Source: Streptococcus tangpeifui (GTDB taxonomy: Bacteria > Bacillota > Bacilli > Lactobacillales > Streptococcaceae). Taken from it: a stretch of 64,000 nucleotides of DNA. The stretch's first letter is position 1. The number at the start of each line of letters is the position of its first letter. The stretch spans positions 248,001 to 312,000 of the forward strand of contig NZ_JAAKDU010000003.1 of assembly GCF_011038795.1 (NCBI RefSeq). Direction: 5' to 3'. The notes under the pieces were generated by a model. The model was not told the origin of the DNA. It ran no database searches and was given only the letters and a program-made list of their open reading frames with translations. Shown one piece after another: positions 44,383 to 54,794 of the stretch. Position numbers and translations under genes: made by a program.

Positions 44383-44470
44383 GGAACCGGTTCCATGTTG
44401 TTTACGCTTTCATTATACCATCAAATAAAAATAATGCAATAGATTTTTAATTTTTTTTGGAACCGGTTTT
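44383..44470 (-). promoter_or_regulatory. Promoter with two flanking LacI-type operators
   Basis: Minus strand TTGCAT (44434-44439), 16 bases, TATAAT (44412-44417). A perfect palindrome GGAACCGGTTCC lies downstream of it (44383-44394), and GGAACCGGTTTT lies upstream (44459-44470), 76 bases away centre to centre. This is the core expected for ScrR-like repressors, probably the LacI protein at 44721. Confidence 0.75.
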
Positions 44471-44499
44471 GTTTATTTTTAAAATTAAGGAATCTGAGA

Positions 44500-44700
44500 C
44501 AAAAGCCCAGACTCCTTAACATTATGGTAGGTTTAACCAGATTGATGTAGTGATTGGCAGTCCTTATCTTAGGTGAGGGCGCAGTCCCATTTTCAGGTGC
44601 CCTCTTAAACAGTCCACTGGACTCTTTAACTACCATGCAAGTCATAGTCTTTCAATAGCTAGTGGCTATTGAGAACTTAATCAACTGTGCGGAGATGGGT
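44500..44700. repeat. Hairpin repeat, family 2 (left module, inverse orientation)
   Basis: Read on the minus strand, this matches the left module at about 21640-21850: CTCCGCACAGTTGATTA, a variable CTCAATAG/CTATTGA hairpin, a TTAAAGAGTC/GACTGTTTAA stem, a GAGGGC/GCCCTC stem and AGATAAGGACT. It lies between the EIIBC promoter and the LacI gene. Confidence 0.6.
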
Positions 44701-44720
44701 TAAAAAGCTCTGGTTGAGTC

Positions 44721-45719
44721 TTACTCTCCCTCCTTTTGAACAAGACTAGCACGTTCAAATAGCTCAAAAGGAATCACTTGAATATTGCTCACTGGTTTTC
44801 CTTGAATCATTTGAAGAATACTTTCACCACTGATAATACCTGTACTATACCAGTCAAATTTAACAGAGGTTAGAGGCGGATTTAGCAGGGCACTTGTTTC
44901 GTACTCCCCAAAACCTACAACTGAAATATCCTTACCAATGGTAATGTGGTAACTCGGTAATACCTTGTAGGCCGCTTGAGCTAGACGGTCTGTCGCACAG
45001 ATGATAGCATCAGGAAACCGCTTGGGGTCAAGGGAGCTTTTAAGTGACTCAATGGCCTCTCTATAGTCAAATGTCGTATAAACAAATTCCACATCTGAAA
45101 TCCCTCTTGCACTCAAACCATCCATCACTCCCTGCTTACGAACTTGCCCAACGGCTATATCATGAGGGTCAACCCATAGACAAAGAACAGCCTTGGCTCC
45201 TGATTTCCCAACCAGTCCACCTACTGCTCTACCCGCTGCGTAATCATCATTAATGACCGTATGAAGATGGGCATTACTTTGCCCCACAAATAAGACGGGC
45301 TGCGCAATGGTTTTAATAATTTCCTCATGTGTTGGTGTAATCCCAGTTGACAGGACGATAATGCCATCAACATTCATTTTACTAAGACGAACAATACTCT
45401 TAATTTCTTCATCAGTAGATTGGTCCGTGTGCATCATCAAAGGTGTATAGTCATTTTTCTTAAGATAAGCCACAATCACTTCAACAATTCGTGGCGTTGT
45501 CACCGAATTAAAACCAGGTACTACTAAACCAATAATGTGACTATTTTTAGCACTCAATCGTGCAAAGACATTTGGTTCGTAATTATATTCATCCATTATT
45601 TTTTGGATGTGTTGTGCCGTTGATTCTTTGACACTGCCACCGTTTAAATATCTAGATACGGTACTCTTAGCGACCCCTGCAAGCTTAGCGATATCATTAA
45701 TAGTCAATTTATTTTGCAT
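44721..45719 (-). CDS. LacI-family transcriptional repressor
   Basis: A 332-residue LacI/GalR protein. The helix-turn-helix and hinge cover residues 1-60 (LTINDIAKLAGVAKSTVSRYLNGG), and the rest is a sugar-binding domain (VVGFGEYETSALLNPPLTSV). It lies upstream of, and in line with, the PTS EIIBC and GH32 genes and probably binds the two GGAACCGGTT operators. Confidence 0.9.
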   Translation of the reverse strand: MQNKLTINDIAKLAGVAKSTVSRYLNGGSVKESTAQHIQKIMDEYNYEPNVFARLSAKNSHIIGLVVPGFNSVTTPRIVEVIVAYLKKNDYTPLMMHTDQSTDEEIKSIVRLSKMNVDGIIVLSTGITPTHEEIIKTIAQPVLFVGQSNAHLHTVINDDYAAGRAVGGLVGKSGAKAVLCLWVDPHDIAVGQVRKQGVMDGLSARGISDVEFVYTTFDYREAIESLKSSLDPKRFPDAIICATDRLAQAAYKVLPSYHITIGKDISVVGFGEYETSALLNPPLTSVKFDWYSTGIISGESILQMIQGKPVSNIQVIPFELFERASLVQKEGE

Positions 45720-45923
45720 AGCTACTCTCCAAGCCTTTGTTTCCCATTATTATATCATATATCAGAACTTAGACTGGGAACATTTTTCGTGAATCTTACC
45801 CCTTCAATACCAGTCCGACCTAGGTAACGATGGACTCGACAAACATGAAGGCCTTAGAATTTCTTGGATTATGCTTAAAGAACAGCCTTATGGTTGGCAT
45901 TAGTTGGATTGGATCAGTGGTCA

Positions 45924-46067
45924 TCACAAGTCCATTATAAAAACAATTTTCCCTTTGGCATGTTCTTGACAGAGGTAAGCAATGGCTTTTTTTGATCTCT
46001 TTAGCAGAGTAGATTTTTGTCCAGCCTTTATCTTACTGTCTGCTAATACTTCGAACACTCCTACCAT
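45924..46067 (-). pseudogene. C-terminal fragment of an MDR alcohol dehydrogenase-like gene
   Basis: The 47 codons (FEVLADSKIKAGQKSTLL, then KKAIAYLCQEHAKGKIVFIM) match the end of medium-chain oxidoreductases, where AKGKIV is typical. No ribosome site or N-terminal two thirds is present. The flanks (45780-45923, 46068-46188) hold nothing recognised. Confidence 0.6.
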
Positions 46068-46188
46068 CTTTCATCAGCTAGACAAAATCTACTGTTTTTA
46101 GGGAAATAAAACGTTAGAAATCATCGAAACTAAAAAGCCCTAAGACAAAAACACTGTGAGCTAATACCATAACTCCGTATCCCTATCC

Positions 46189-47283
46189 CTAAGGCAGGCG
46201 GTACCAAACCACTGCAAACTGACCTAAGCCGGTTAGCAAGCCAAAACTCAGCATTAAAATGGGACTATTAGCATAAAGCGTCAGAAGTCCCAAAGGCAGA
46301 CCTAGGATGACTAAGTGAGCAGCCAGCCATTTTGGTGTCAACGTTAGATCCCTGCGATTATAAGGAGCCAGCAATTGCAAACTGCCGTAAAATAGACCCA
46401 GACCTAAGATAAGCAGATTTTTCATATCATAGAAATAATGTGGATCCCCAGCCATCTCAATCATCAAGGTTGTAAAAAGAATACCGATCAAGAGAACGAC
46501 ATGGACATAAACCATCTGAAGCCCTGTACGCTCTTGGTGATGCTTCATAATGACAGCGGTCTGTGTGATGTAGCCGATAAACATAAGGCCAATCATGGCA
46601 AAGCTGATGACTGCTTCTAGGGGATGTGTCGCTAAATCAAATGTTTTGATACTAGCAATGAGCGTTTCTCCAAAATAAATGATAGTAATTAGTTGAACAC
46701 GCTCCACCAGATGAGGAAAATTGGCTTTATCATCTTCCTTCTTAGCGCGTGTCAGATAAACAAATAGGAAACTCATCCCGTAGAGGAGGTAGGCCCAAAA
46801 GATATTCATGTGCGGATTTACTGTCAACCAGATAAACCAGATGATCTGGACTGCCATGTCTACCCCGATATCTTTCATGTGATAAATCATCGTTTGGCTG
46901 AAAGCGCCCAACCTTCGAGCACGCAAGACATACTGGAGCAAGACCGAAACATTGCTCAATAAAAAGAGCACATTAAAGGAAACGTAAGTCTTTTGCCAAT
47001 CCAGCGTCAACTCTCTAGCCATGTAACCAATCACAAACATATTGAGGATAATGGTCACAATATCCATGAGATCACGCTCTCCATACTTATTGAGATACAT
47101 AGTCTCATGGTACCAAAGTTTAATCAGCATGATAAAGGAGATAATGAATTGCAAGTAACTAAAAAAGGTGAGGTGGACACCTTTTCCGTGCATCATCCCC
47201 GTCAATACTGAAACAGCAAAAACAAATACTAAGTCGTAAAAGAGTTCATAGTTAGATACTTTTTTAGGAATAATATTTTTCAT
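46189..47283 (-). CDS. ltrA: Low-temperature-requirement protein A (LtrA) family
   Basis: A 364-residue polytopic membrane protein with about ten or eleven hydrophobic segments. The N-terminal KVSNYELFYDLVFVFAVSVL is the diagnostic LtrA motif, and FGETLIASI is a conserved central part. Function is not established; Listeria mutants are cold-sensitive. Monocistronic. Confidence 0.87.
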   Translation of the reverse strand: MKNIIPKKVSNYELFYDLVFVFAVSVLTGMMHGKGVHLTFFSYLQFIISFIMLIKLWYHETMYLNKYGERDLMDIVTIILNMFVIGYMARELTLDWQKTYVSFNVLFLLSNVSVLLQYVLRARRLGAFSQTMIYHMKDIGVDMAVQIIWFIWLTVNPHMNIFWAYLLYGMSFLFVYLTRAKKEDDKANFPHLVERVQLITIIYFGETLIASIKTFDLATHPLEAVISFAMIGLMFIGYITQTAVIMKHHQERTGLQMVYVHVVLLIGILFTTLMIEMAGDPHYFYDMKNLLILGLGLFYGSLQLLAPYNRRDLTLTPKWLAAHLVILGLPLGLLTLYANSPILMLSFGLLTGLGQFAVVWYRLP

Positions 47284-47457
47284 AGATTTATCTTACCATT
47301 TTCCATTGGTTAGGAAAAGTCAGAATACCAATCATAAAGCTCCAAGACGGAAAGGAACTATTAAAATTAATTGAATATCAGGTCTGCTAAATAGTATCAG
47401 GCGCTGACTACTGACTCAAAAGGAAGATTTTGGAGTACTTGAGTCTTGGCCCATAAG

Positions 47458-47489
47458 AAAAGTCCAGAAACTCATGCTTCCAGACTTTT
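47458..47489 (-). terminator. Terminator of the murB/pot transcription unit
   Basis: AAAAGTC is matched by GACTTTT over an imperfect stem of about 11 pairs. It lies 18 bases after the potD stop. Confidence 0.6.
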
Positions 47490-47506
47490 AAGTTTATAGA
47501 GGCAGC

Positions 47507-48580
47507 TTAATGCCGATACATCTTAAATTGCAGATAGAGATCATTGTAGGTGCCCAACCACTTAGGCCCGAGATTATCATAGACTTCCAGATGGCTAATA
47601 ACCCGATCAGACGGATAAAAAGCCGGATCAGAAGTCACTTCCTTTGGCAGGAGAGCTTGAGCGGCCTTATTAGGTGTGGCATAACCGATATACTCAGCAT
47701 TTTGGGCTGCATTTTCAGGGTTCAGCATAAAATTGATAAAGGCGTAGGCGGCCTTTTTATTTTTGACCGTCTTAGGAATGACGATATTATCAAACCAGAG
47801 GTTAGACCCTTCACTTGGCAACACATAGTGAAGATGGGGATTGGCGTCCAGCATATCTCTGGCTTCACCCGAGAAAGTCACACCTAGGGCAGCATCACCA
47901 TTTTTCAAATATCCTTTCATCTCATCCCCAACGATGGCCTTGATATTAGGTGTTAACTGGCTTAACTTATCAGAAGCCTGATTTAACTGCCCCATATTCT
48001 TGGTATTGAGGCTGTAGTCTAGAGCGTTAAGCCCCAGTCCCATCACCTCTCTAGCGCCATCAACCAGCATGATGGCATTCTGATACCGAGAATTCCAGAG
48101 ATCTGTCCAATGCTGGGGAGGATTTTTGACCTGCTGATCATTGTAAACAATCCCAACTGTCCCCCAGAAATAAGGAATGGAATAATCATTTTTGGGGTCA
48201 AAAGACTTACCCATAAACTGCGGTCCAAGATTGTTCAGTCCCTTAATCTGTGATTTATCCAGTTTAACTAAGAGGTCTTCTCGACGCATTTTATCAATCA
48301 TATAATCGCTTGGGATGGTAATATCATAACGAGTTCCTCCCTGCTTAATCTTAGTGTACATGGCTTCATTGGAATCAAAGGTTTCATATTGGACATCAAT
48401 CCCTGTTTCCTTCTGAAACTTTGTAACGAGATCAGGGTCGATATAGTCTCCCCAGTTATAGACGACTAAACCATCGGATTTTGAACTACTGCTACTCTTT
48501 TTCTCCATAGTCACCATAAGCACGGCTAAGCCGATAATCATCAGGATAATACCGATAAGAAAGGCATTTAATCTACGCAT
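47507..48580 (-). CDS. potD: Spermidine/putrescine-binding protein PotD
   Basis: A 357-residue periplasmic-binding-type protein. A hydrophobic N-terminal anchor (residues 5-25) lacks a lipobox cysteine, as in some streptococcal PotD. VVYNWGDYIDPDL marks the start of the mature domain, with GTVGIVYND and SDYMIDKM following. It binds polyamines for PotABC. The ATG at 48580 overlaps the end of potC; a TTG start further up lies in potC. Confidence 0.92.
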   Translation of the reverse strand: MRRLNAFLIGIILMIIGLAVLMVTMEKKSSSSSKSDGLVVYNWGDYIDPDLVTKFQKETGIDVQYETFDSNEAMYTKIKQGGTRYDITIPSDYMIDKMRREDLLVKLDKSQIKGLNNLGPQFMGKSFDPKNDYSIPYFWGTVGIVYNDQQVKNPPQHWTDLWNSRYQNAIMLVDGAREVMGLGLNALDYSLNTKNMGQLNQASDKLSQLTPNIKAIVGDEMKGYLKNGDAALGVTFSGEARDMLDANPHLHYVLPSEGSNLWFDNIVIPKTVKNKKAAYAFINFMLNPENAAQNAEYIGYATPNKAAQALLPKEVTSDPAFYPSDRVISHLEVYDNLGPKWLGTYNDLYLQFKMYRH

Positions 48581-49349
48581 GCTGATCACCTTCTTCCTTG
48601 CTGATGAAATAATAGCCAATCACTAAGAGAATGGAAAAGATAAAGATGATAGTGGATAGCGCGTTAATTTCTAAGGAAATCCCTCGCCTAGCACGTGAAT
48701 AGATTTCAACTGAGAGAGTTGAGAAACCATTTCCTGTCACAAAGAAAGTCACTGCAAAATCATCAAGGGAATAAGTAAAAGCCATGAAATAGCCAGCGAT
48801 AATGCTGGGCGTTAGGTAGGGCAGCATAACTTCTTTGAGCATCTGCCAATAACTAGCGCCCAAGTCATAAGCGGCATGAATCATATCCTGATTCATCTCC
48901 TTGAGCCTTGGCAAGACCATAAGAACGACAATGGGAACAGAGAAGGCAATATGACTAAGCAATACCGAACTAAAGCCCAGCCGGAAGCCGAGGACCGTGA
49001 AAAGAATCAAAAAACTGGCGCCCATCATGACATCTGGCGAAACCATGAGGATATTGTTGAGAGAGAGCAAGGTATTCTGCTGCTTACTTCTAGTTTGATC
49101 GATAAAGATGGCGCCCAAGGTACCGATAACTGTCGCCAGCAAGGCACTCAGAAAGGCCAAAAAGAAAGTCTGAACCAGAATCAAGATGAGATGGCTATCG
49201 GAGAAAACCTGCTGGTAATGCTCCCAAGTGAAGCCAGAAAAGCCAGCCATGTCACCGCCACTATTGAAAGAATAAAAAATCAAATAAAAAATCGGCAGAT
49301 AGAGGAGGGCAAAGACCAGTCCCAAGTAGAAATGACTCAACTTTTTCAT
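48573..49349 (-). CDS. potC: Spermidine/putrescine permease PotC
   Basis: A 258-residue ABC permease with about six spans. The coupling loop is AAYDLGASYWQMLKEVMLPYL, and YSLDDFAVTFFVTG is typical of PotC. It forms the channel with PotB. The start overlaps the potB end by four bases. Confidence 0.93.
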   Translation of the reverse strand: MKKLSHFYLGLVFALLYLPIFYLIFYSFNSGGDMAGFSGFTWEHYQQVFSDSHLILILVQTFFLAFLSALLATVIGTLGAIFIDQTRSKQQNTLLSLNNILMVSPDVMMGASFLILFTVLGFRLGFSSVLLSHIAFSVPIVVLMVLPRLKEMNQDMIHAAYDLGASYWQMLKEVMLPYLTPSIIAGYFMAFTYSLDDFAVTFFVTGNGFSTLSVEIYSRARRGISLEINALSTIIFIFSILLVIGYYFISKEEGDQHA

Positions 49350-50146
49350 AAGCTTTTTCTCCTCTCCTTAGTAAGAGCCATAATAACCAGCATGGCTAGG
49401 ATGAGCACCACACCGATGGTAGAGCCCATACCCCAATTCTGAGTGGTCAAAAAGTGCTGTTCGATGGCAGTCCCCAGTGTGATCACACGATTACCGCCAA
49501 TTAGACGGGTCAGCATAAAGAGACTGAGACTGGGAATAAAGACTGACTGAACACCCGAGCGCACGCCAGACAAAGAAAGCGGGAAAACAACCCGACTAAA
49601 GGTCTGCCAGCCACTGGCTCCCAAGTCACGACTGGCATTGATTAAGTTGACATCCAAGTCATCCAGAGCATTAAAAATGGGGAGAATCATAAAGGGCAGC
49701 TCGATGTAGGCAGCGACAAAGATAAAAGAAAAATCCGTAAAGAGCAGTTGCTTAGGGCCAATTCCCACAAAGGCCAAGAAATGATTAACCCCGCCATCTT
49801 GGCCAAAAATCCCCATAAAGGCATAGGCCTTGAGCAGAAGATTTATCCAAGTCGGCAGCACAATCAGCATGAGCCAAAGCTGCTTGTGTTTGAGCTTCGT
49901 TAAGGCCAGAGCTGTCGGATAACTAAGCAGAAAGGTCACTAGCGTAATAATCCCTGCATAGAGAACGGAATTAAAGCTCATCCGGAGATACGTCCAAGAG
50001 CTAAAAAAGGTTTCATAATTAGTTATACCAGCCTGCCCCTGCAGGTTGAAAAAAGATTGATAGACAATCAAAGCCAGAGGAGCTAAGACGAAAAGTAAGA
50101 GCCAGAGGAAGTAAGGAACCGCAAAGAATTTAGTCGTCTGCTTCAT
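49346..50146 (-). CDS. potB: Spermidine/putrescine permease PotB
   Basis: A 266-residue ABC permease with about six membrane segments and the coupling loop [22 protein letters not shown]. The ATG at 50146 follows GAGGAG and overlaps the potA end by 17 bases. Partner of PotC. Confidence 0.93.
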   Translation of the reverse strand: MKQTTKFFAVPYFLWLLLFVLAPLALIVYQSFFNLQGQAGITNYETFFSSWTYLRMSFNSVLYAGIITLVTFLLSYPTALALTKLKHKQLWLMLIVLPTWINLLLKAYAFMGIFGQDGGVNHFLAFVGIGPKQLLFTDFSFIFVAAYIELPFMILPIFNALDDLDVNLINASRDLGASGWQTFSRVVFPLSLSGVRSGVQSVFIPSLSLFMLTRLIGGNRVITLGTAIEQHFLTTQNWGMGSTIGVVLILAMLVIMALTKERRKSL

Positions 50147-51284
50147 AGCGCTCCTCCTCAATGGCATTAATTAAGCCATCCTCATGCTCATCCATTTCCA
50201 CGTATTCTTCAATTCGGGCATCAAACTCTTCTTCAGTTTCATTGAGCCGCATAATATGAATATCTTCGGATGTAAAGTTTAACCCAATCACTTCACCTTC
50301 AATGGCCTTGCGCGTCGAATGAATTAACCACTCATGATCCAGCTCATCGTGAGCGATAATTTCATAGTGGACACCGCGAAAAAGCTGGGTATCGACAGTA
50401 ACTCTTAATTTGCCTTCTTCGGGCAGAGTAATCTGCAGGTCCTCTGGCCGAATGACCACTTCTACTGCCTCATTGGGCCTCATTCCACCATCGACAGCTT
50501 CAAAACGCTTGCCATTAAATTCAACCAGATAGTCCTCAATCATGGTCCCGTTGATGATATTGGACTCACCAATAAAGGTAGCCACAAAATGGTTGATGGG
50601 TTCGTCATAGATATCTACAGGCGTTCCCGATTGAACAATCTGACCCTCATTCATCACAAAAATCCAGTCCGACATGGCCAGAGCCTCCTCTTGGTCATGA
50701 GTGACAAAAACAAAGGTGATTCCCAGCCGCTGCTGTAGGTCTCTCAGCTCATACTGCATCTCTGTCCGTAATTTCAAATCCAAGGCGGATAAGGGCTCGT
50801 CTAAGAGGACAACCTTGGGCTGATTGATAATGGCTCTAGCAATGGCCACCCGCTGGCGCTGGCCGCCTGAGAGCTTTTTAATGGAACGATTGCCATAGCC
50901 CTCCAGTCGCACCATCTTGAGAGCTTCCTGAACCCGCTCCGCAATTTCTTCTTTTGCAATCTTTTTTAATTTTAAAGGAAAGGCTACATTATCAAAAACG
51001 GACATATGCGGAAAAAGCGCATAATTCTGAAAAACTGTATGGACATCCCGCTTGTTGATGGGAACATCATTAATCCGCTTGCCATCCAGATAAACATCAC
51101 CCGAACTCACATCTAAGAGCCCCGCAATGATATTTAGAATGGTCGATTTTCCAGAACCAGAGGCTCCCAGAAGCGTATAAAATTTTCCTTCTTCCAGCTC
51201 GAAATTAATATCTTTAAGAACATGAGTTCCGTTGTCTTCGAAGGTTTTCGTCACATGGCGAAAGGCAATAATTGGTTTAGTCAC
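50130..51284 (-). CDS. potA: Spermidine/putrescine ABC ATPase PotA
   Basis: A 384-residue ATPase: Walker [11 protein letters not shown]-loop [10 protein letters not shown], signature [14 protein letters not shown], Walker [13 protein letters not shown], and a C-terminal TOBE domain. The GTG at 51284 (VTKPIIAF) is chosen because GGAGG lies nine bases before it; an in-frame GTG at 51302 sits across that site. It energises PotBC. Confidence 0.95.
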   Translation of the reverse strand: MTKPIIAFRHVTKTFEDNGTHVLKDINFELEEGKFYTLLGASGSGKSTILNIIAGLLDVSSGDVYLDGKRINDVPINKRDVHTVFQNYALFPHMSVFDNVAFPLKLKKIAKEEIAERVQEALKMVRLEGYGNRSIKKLSGGQRQRVAIARAIINQPKVVLLDEPLSALDLKLRTEMQYELRDLQQRLGITFVFVTHDQEEALAMSDWIFVMNEGQIVQSGTPVDIYDEPINHFVATFIGESNIINGTMIEDYLVEFNGKRFEAVDGGMRPNEAVEVVIRPEDLQITLPEEGKLRVTVDTQLFRGVHYEIIAHDELDHEWLIHSTRKAIEGEVIGLNFTSEDIHIMRLNETEEEFDARIEEYVEMDEHEDGLINAIEEERYEADD

Positions 51285-51386
51285 GCTCGTTTTCCTCCAC
51301 ACAGGCGATAAGAAATAAAAAGAACCGGCTAAATTCTCTCTAGCCAGCTCTACTTGATGGTTTTAAGATAAGCTATGCTCGTTTTA

Positions 51387-52289
51387 TTAAGACTTGTAAT
51401 CTCCAATAATCCGAACTTCTGGCTCCAGACGGACACCTGAATGGGCTTGGACCTTCTCAATAACATCAGCAATTAGGTTTTCATAGTCATCAGCCGTTCC
51501 ATTGGCCACATTGACCATAAAGCCAGCATGCTTCTTACTGACTTCAACACCGCCGATGCGATGGCCCATTAAACCGGCTTCCATAATGAGCTGACCGGCA
51601 AAATGGTCAACGGGCCGCTTAAAGACGGAACCGCAAGATGGGTACTCCAAAGGTTGCTTGAGCTGCCGCAGATGATTGAGGCGAGTCATTTCATTCTTGA
51701 TCTGCGAATGCACGCCTGGCTTGAGGGCGAATTTAGCAGAAATCACCACTTCACCTGTACTTTGAATAGCCGACCGACGATAGCCAAAAGCCATATCGCG
51801 GGCCTCAATCGTTCGGATTTCTCCTTCCTTAGACAAAACTGTGGCCGAAACCAAAATATGGGATATTTCACCACCATAGGCACCAGCATTCATAAAGACA
51901 GCCCCACCGATAGAACCGGGAATCCCTGCTGCAAATTCAAAGCCGGTCAAACTATGAAATTCAGCAACTTTAGTCGTTTCAATCAGATTAGCTCCAGCTT
52001 CTGCTTCGATAGTATAACCATCGACTGTAACAGTACTCAGCTTATCAAACATAATGACAAACCCGCGAATTCCTCCTTCACGGACGATCAGGTTGCTGGC
52101 GTTCCCCAAGACCATCCATGGAATGGCATTTTCATTGGCAAACTTGACAATATGGGCCAACTCGTAACGATTGCGAGGAAAAGCTAAATAATCGGCTGGT
52201 CCTCCAACCTTGGTATAAGTATAGTGACGCAAGGGTTCATCAATGCGAATATCAATTCCCTTAAGAGCATTTTTCATTTTTTCTAACAT
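51387..52289 (-). CDS. murB: UDP-N-acetylenolpyruvoylglucosamine reductase MurB
   Basis: A 300-residue FAD enzyme of peptidoglycan precursor synthesis. FAD-binding blocks are [12 protein letters not shown] and [20 protein letters not shown], and the catalytic serine is in SCGSVFKRP. It makes UDP-N-acetylmuramate with NADPH. It is about 100 bases upstream of potA; murB-potABCD is a known streptococcal arrangement. Confidence 0.96.
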   Translation of the reverse strand: MLEKMKNALKGIDIRIDEPLRHYTYTKVGGPADYLAFPRNRYELAHIVKFANENAIPWMVLGNASNLIVREGGIRGFVIMFDKLSTVTVDGYTIEAEAGANLIETTKVAEFHSLTGFEFAAGIPGSIGGAVFMNAGAYGGEISHILVSATVLSKEGEIRTIEARDMAFGYRRSAIQSTGEVVISAKFALKPGVHSQIKNEMTRLNHLRQLKQPLEYPSCGSVFKRPVDHFAGQLIMEAGLMGHRIGGVEVSKKHAGFMVNVANGTADDYENLIADVIEKVQAHSGVRLEPEVRIIGDYKS

Positions 52290-52376
52290 TATTTTTTAAT
52301 TCCATTCTTGTCTAACCAGAAAAGACGCCTCAAAAGCAATAAGGGCCAGTCATCTGGCTGGCCTACCGATCTCATA

Positions 52377-52414
52377 AAGGTCACAAGACCTTAAAAAATC
52401 GGCACAAGGCCGAT
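52377..52414 (-). terminator. Double hairpin terminator after folK
   Basis: On the minus strand ATCGGC-CTTGT-GCCGAT (52398-52414) is followed by TTTTTTA, then by a second stem AAGGTC/GACCTT. It should separate the folate operon from murB. A further GGCCAG/CTGGCC stem lies near 52350. Confidence 0.75.
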
Positions 52415-52557
52415 AATCATTATATCAAAAACTAGGGATTTTGGCGATAGCATCAGCCAGGGAATTTAGCAAATTTAGTAATTTAGCAGAAATTTCCCAG
52501 AACGTTCCTGCCCCAAAGCTTCCAAGTAAATGGTACTGAGAAGTGAGGTAAAGAAGT

Positions 52558-53043
52558 TTAACCCAAAAATTTTTCGATAGCCTCGGTTGACAGTTTGGCT
52601 AAATCGCTTTGATAAGCGTGACCAGTTGCTGGATCAAATGCCTTTTCATCTAACTCCAACAGAGGCACCAAGACAAAGGCCCGCTCTTTCATATAGGGAT
52701 GGGGCAGGATTAAGTTTGGCCCAGCTATTACTTCTTGCCCATAGAGCAAGATATCAATATCTAAAGTCCGAGGACCCCAATGCTGCTGCCGAACCCGTCC
52801 TAAATCATTTTCTATCTTCTGGCAGGCTTGCAGTAAATCCAAAGGGGACAAGTCCGTCTCCAAACGACAGGCGAGATTGAGAAAATCAGGCTGGTCTGTC
52901 AGGCCCCAAGCCGGTGTTTGATAGATAGAGGAAACAGCTGCTAAGCTCGTTTGAGGCAGTTGGCCTAATCGTTCCAAAGCTTCGTTCAGATAAGTCTTCC
53001 GGTCTCCCATATTGGAACCGAGACTGAGAAAAACAGAGCTCAT
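52558..53043 (-). CDS. folK: HPPK, 6-hydroxymethyl-7,8-dihydropterin pyrophosphokinase
   Basis: A 161-residue FolK. It begins VFLSLGSNMGDRKTYL, has the pterin- and ATP-binding RTLDIDILLYG and the ILPHPYMKERAFVLVPL block. It adds pyrophosphate to hydroxymethyldihydropterin before FolP. The ATG overlaps the FolB stop in ATGA. Confidence 0.95.
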   Translation of the reverse strand: MSSVFLSLGSNMGDRKTYLNEALERLGQLPQTSLAAVSSIYQTPAWGLTDQPDFLNLACRLETDLSPLDLLQACQKIENDLGRVRQQHWGPRTLDIDILLYGQEVIAGPNLILPHPYMKERAFVLVPLLELDEKAFDPATGHAYQSDLAKLSTEAIEKFLG

Positions 53044-53399
53044 CGGGTGCGCTCCAATTCTACACCAACACTCTCATAATGACCGGCAATGGGGGGATTC
53101 TCCTTGAAAATTCGCAACTGGATAGCCTGAACAGGAGGAAACTGTTCAAAAATAGCCTGACAAATTGCTCCTCCCAGCTTTTCCAACAGCTGATAGGTCT
53201 GATTTTCAACTTGATGCTTAATCACGTCAAAGATTAGACCGTAATGAACCGTATCGGCCAAATCATCGCTGACAGAAGCTTGGGTCAGCTCAAGAGAAAG
53301 TTCCGCATCCACTACAAAAATCTGGCCCAGCCGGTTTTCTTCTGGCAGAGCGCCATGGTAACCGTAAAAACGGCAGCCCCTCAAAAGTATTTTATCCAT
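53040..53399 (-). CDS. folB: Dihydroneopterin aldolase
   Basis: A 119-residue FolB with RGCRFYGYHGALPEE (active-site tyrosine region), the glutamate in LEKLGGAICQAIF and the lysine-rich IRIFKENPPI-like end. It cleaves dihydroneopterin. The ATG at 53399 is chosen; a GTG at 53408 forms a GTGA overlap with the FolP stop and could also serve. Confidence 0.93.
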   Translation of the reverse strand: MDKILLRGCRFYGYHGALPEENRLGQIFVVDAELSLELTQASVSDDLADTVHYGLIFDVIKHQVENQTYQLLEKLGGAICQAIFEQFPPVQAIQLRIFKENPPIAGHYESVGVELERTR

Positions 53400-53404
53400 C
53401 TTCC

Positions 53405-54205
53405 TCACCTTAATTGACTGATAACCTTGACAATATCACGATTAGCAGCAACATTATGCACCCGAACAATCTGGCAGCCTTTCTCAATAGCATAACCGGA
53501 TAAGGCAGCCGTCCCCATATCCCGCTCCAGCGGTCTAGTATGACCGCCTAGCAGATAATCAACTACTCGTTTGCGGGAAATACCGAAAAGAACAGGGTAA
53601 CCTAGGCTAGTTACTTGATCCAAGCCCTTTAAGAGCGCTAGATTTTGCTGCTCATTTTTGGCAAAACCAAAGCCCGGGTCTAGCCAGATATTGTCCTTGT
53701 CAACGCCGGCAGCCAAGGCTGCAGCTGCTCGTTCTTTGAGAAAATCACAGACATCTTGAGTAATATCTCCATAAACCTCATCTTCCTGATTGTGCATGAG
53801 GACGATGGGAACCTCTTTTTCAGCTGCTAGAGCCAACATCTGACCATCGTAGAGGCCGGCCCAGACATCGTTGAGGATATCTGCCCCTGCCTCTAGGGCT
53901 GCCCGAGCCGTTCCTGTTTTATAAGTATCGATACTGACTAAAATATCGTATTTTTCTTTGATAGCCTTGATAACCGGTACAACTCTAGCAATTTCCTCTT
54001 CCTGAGAAACAAAATCAGCACCTGGACGCGTCGATTCTCCACCAACATCAATAATAGCAGCCCCTTCTTCAATCATAGCCCCAACCTGAGCTAGGGCTTT
54101 TTCAAGTTGGGTATAGGAACCGCCGTCTGAAAAAGAATCGGGTGTTACATTAAGCACCCCCATAATACAGGCTTTTCCCGCAACTTCAAATGATCCGATT
54201 TTCAT
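53405..54205 (-). CDS. folP: Dihydropteroate synthase
   Basis: A 266-residue TIM-barrel enzyme with MGVLNVTPDSFSDGG (pyrophosphate loop), DVGGESTRPGA and the C-terminal QIVRVHNVAAN. It joins the pterin to p-aminobenzoate and is the target of sulfonamides. It begins one base after the FolE stop. Confidence 0.96.
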   Translation of the reverse strand: MKIGSFEVAGKACIMGVLNVTPDSFSDGGSYTQLEKALAQVGAMIEEGAAIIDVGGESTRPGADFVSQEEEIARVVPVIKAIKEKYDILVSIDTYKTGTARAALEAGADILNDVWAGLYDGQMLALAAEKEVPIVLMHNQEDEVYGDITQDVCDFLKERAAAALAAGVDKDNIWLDPGFGFAKNEQQNLALLKGLDQVTSLGYPVLFGISRKRVVDYLLGGHTRPLERDMGTAALSGYAIEKGCQIVRVHNVAANRDIVKVISQLR

Positions 54206-54206
54206 C

Positions 54207-54770
54207 TTAAAACTCCTTGATCAAGTGCAATAATTCTTGGCGTTGGTCCTTATCTTCTTGAAAGGTACCGCGCGCAACCGTTGTCACCGTCTTACTGCCA
54301 GGCTTTTTGATTCCTCGCATAGTCATGCACATGTGCTCAGCTTCGACCATAACAAAAACTCCCTTAGGAGCCAAGGCTGCTTCAAGCGCTGTCGCTACCT
54401 GTTCTGTCAGGCGTTCTTGCAACTGGGGCCGCTTACTGGCTACTTCGACAGCCCGGGCCAATTTAGACAGACCCGTTACCTTGCCTTGATTGGGAAGATA
54501 GGCCACATGGGCTACGCCGTAAAAAGGCACCAAGTGATGCTCGCACATAGAATAAAAAGGAATATCCTTAACCAAGACGACTTCCTCATGATTTTCGCTA
54601 AAGACAGCTGTAAATTGATCCTTGGGATTTTTATCCAAACCAGCAAACATCTCAGCATACATTTTTGCCACGCGCTTAGGGGTATCTATAAGCCCTTCAC
54701 GCTGGGGATCTTCACCAATAGCTTCTAGTAACTGATAGATGGCTGCTTCTGCTTTTTCTTGATTGATCAT
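54207..54770 (-). CDS. folE: GTP cyclohydrolase I
   Basis: A 187-residue FolE with zinc ligands in [12 protein letters not shown], and [15 protein letters not shown]. It catalyses the first step of folate synthesis from GTP. Two hairpin repeats fill the gap to folC, so the leader of folE is formed by repeat sequence. Confidence 0.96.
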   Translation of the reverse strand: MINQEKAEAAIYQLLEAIGEDPQREGLIDTPKRVAKMYAEMFAGLDKNPKDQFTAVFSENHEEVVLVKDIPFYSMCEHHLVPFYGVAHVAYLPNQGKVTGLSKLARAVEVASKRPQLQERLTEQVATALEAALAPKGVFVMVEAEHMCMTMRGIKKPGSKTVTTVARGTFQEDKDQRQELLHLIKEF

Positions 54771-54794
54771 AATGTCCTCTTAAACTTGATGCTT

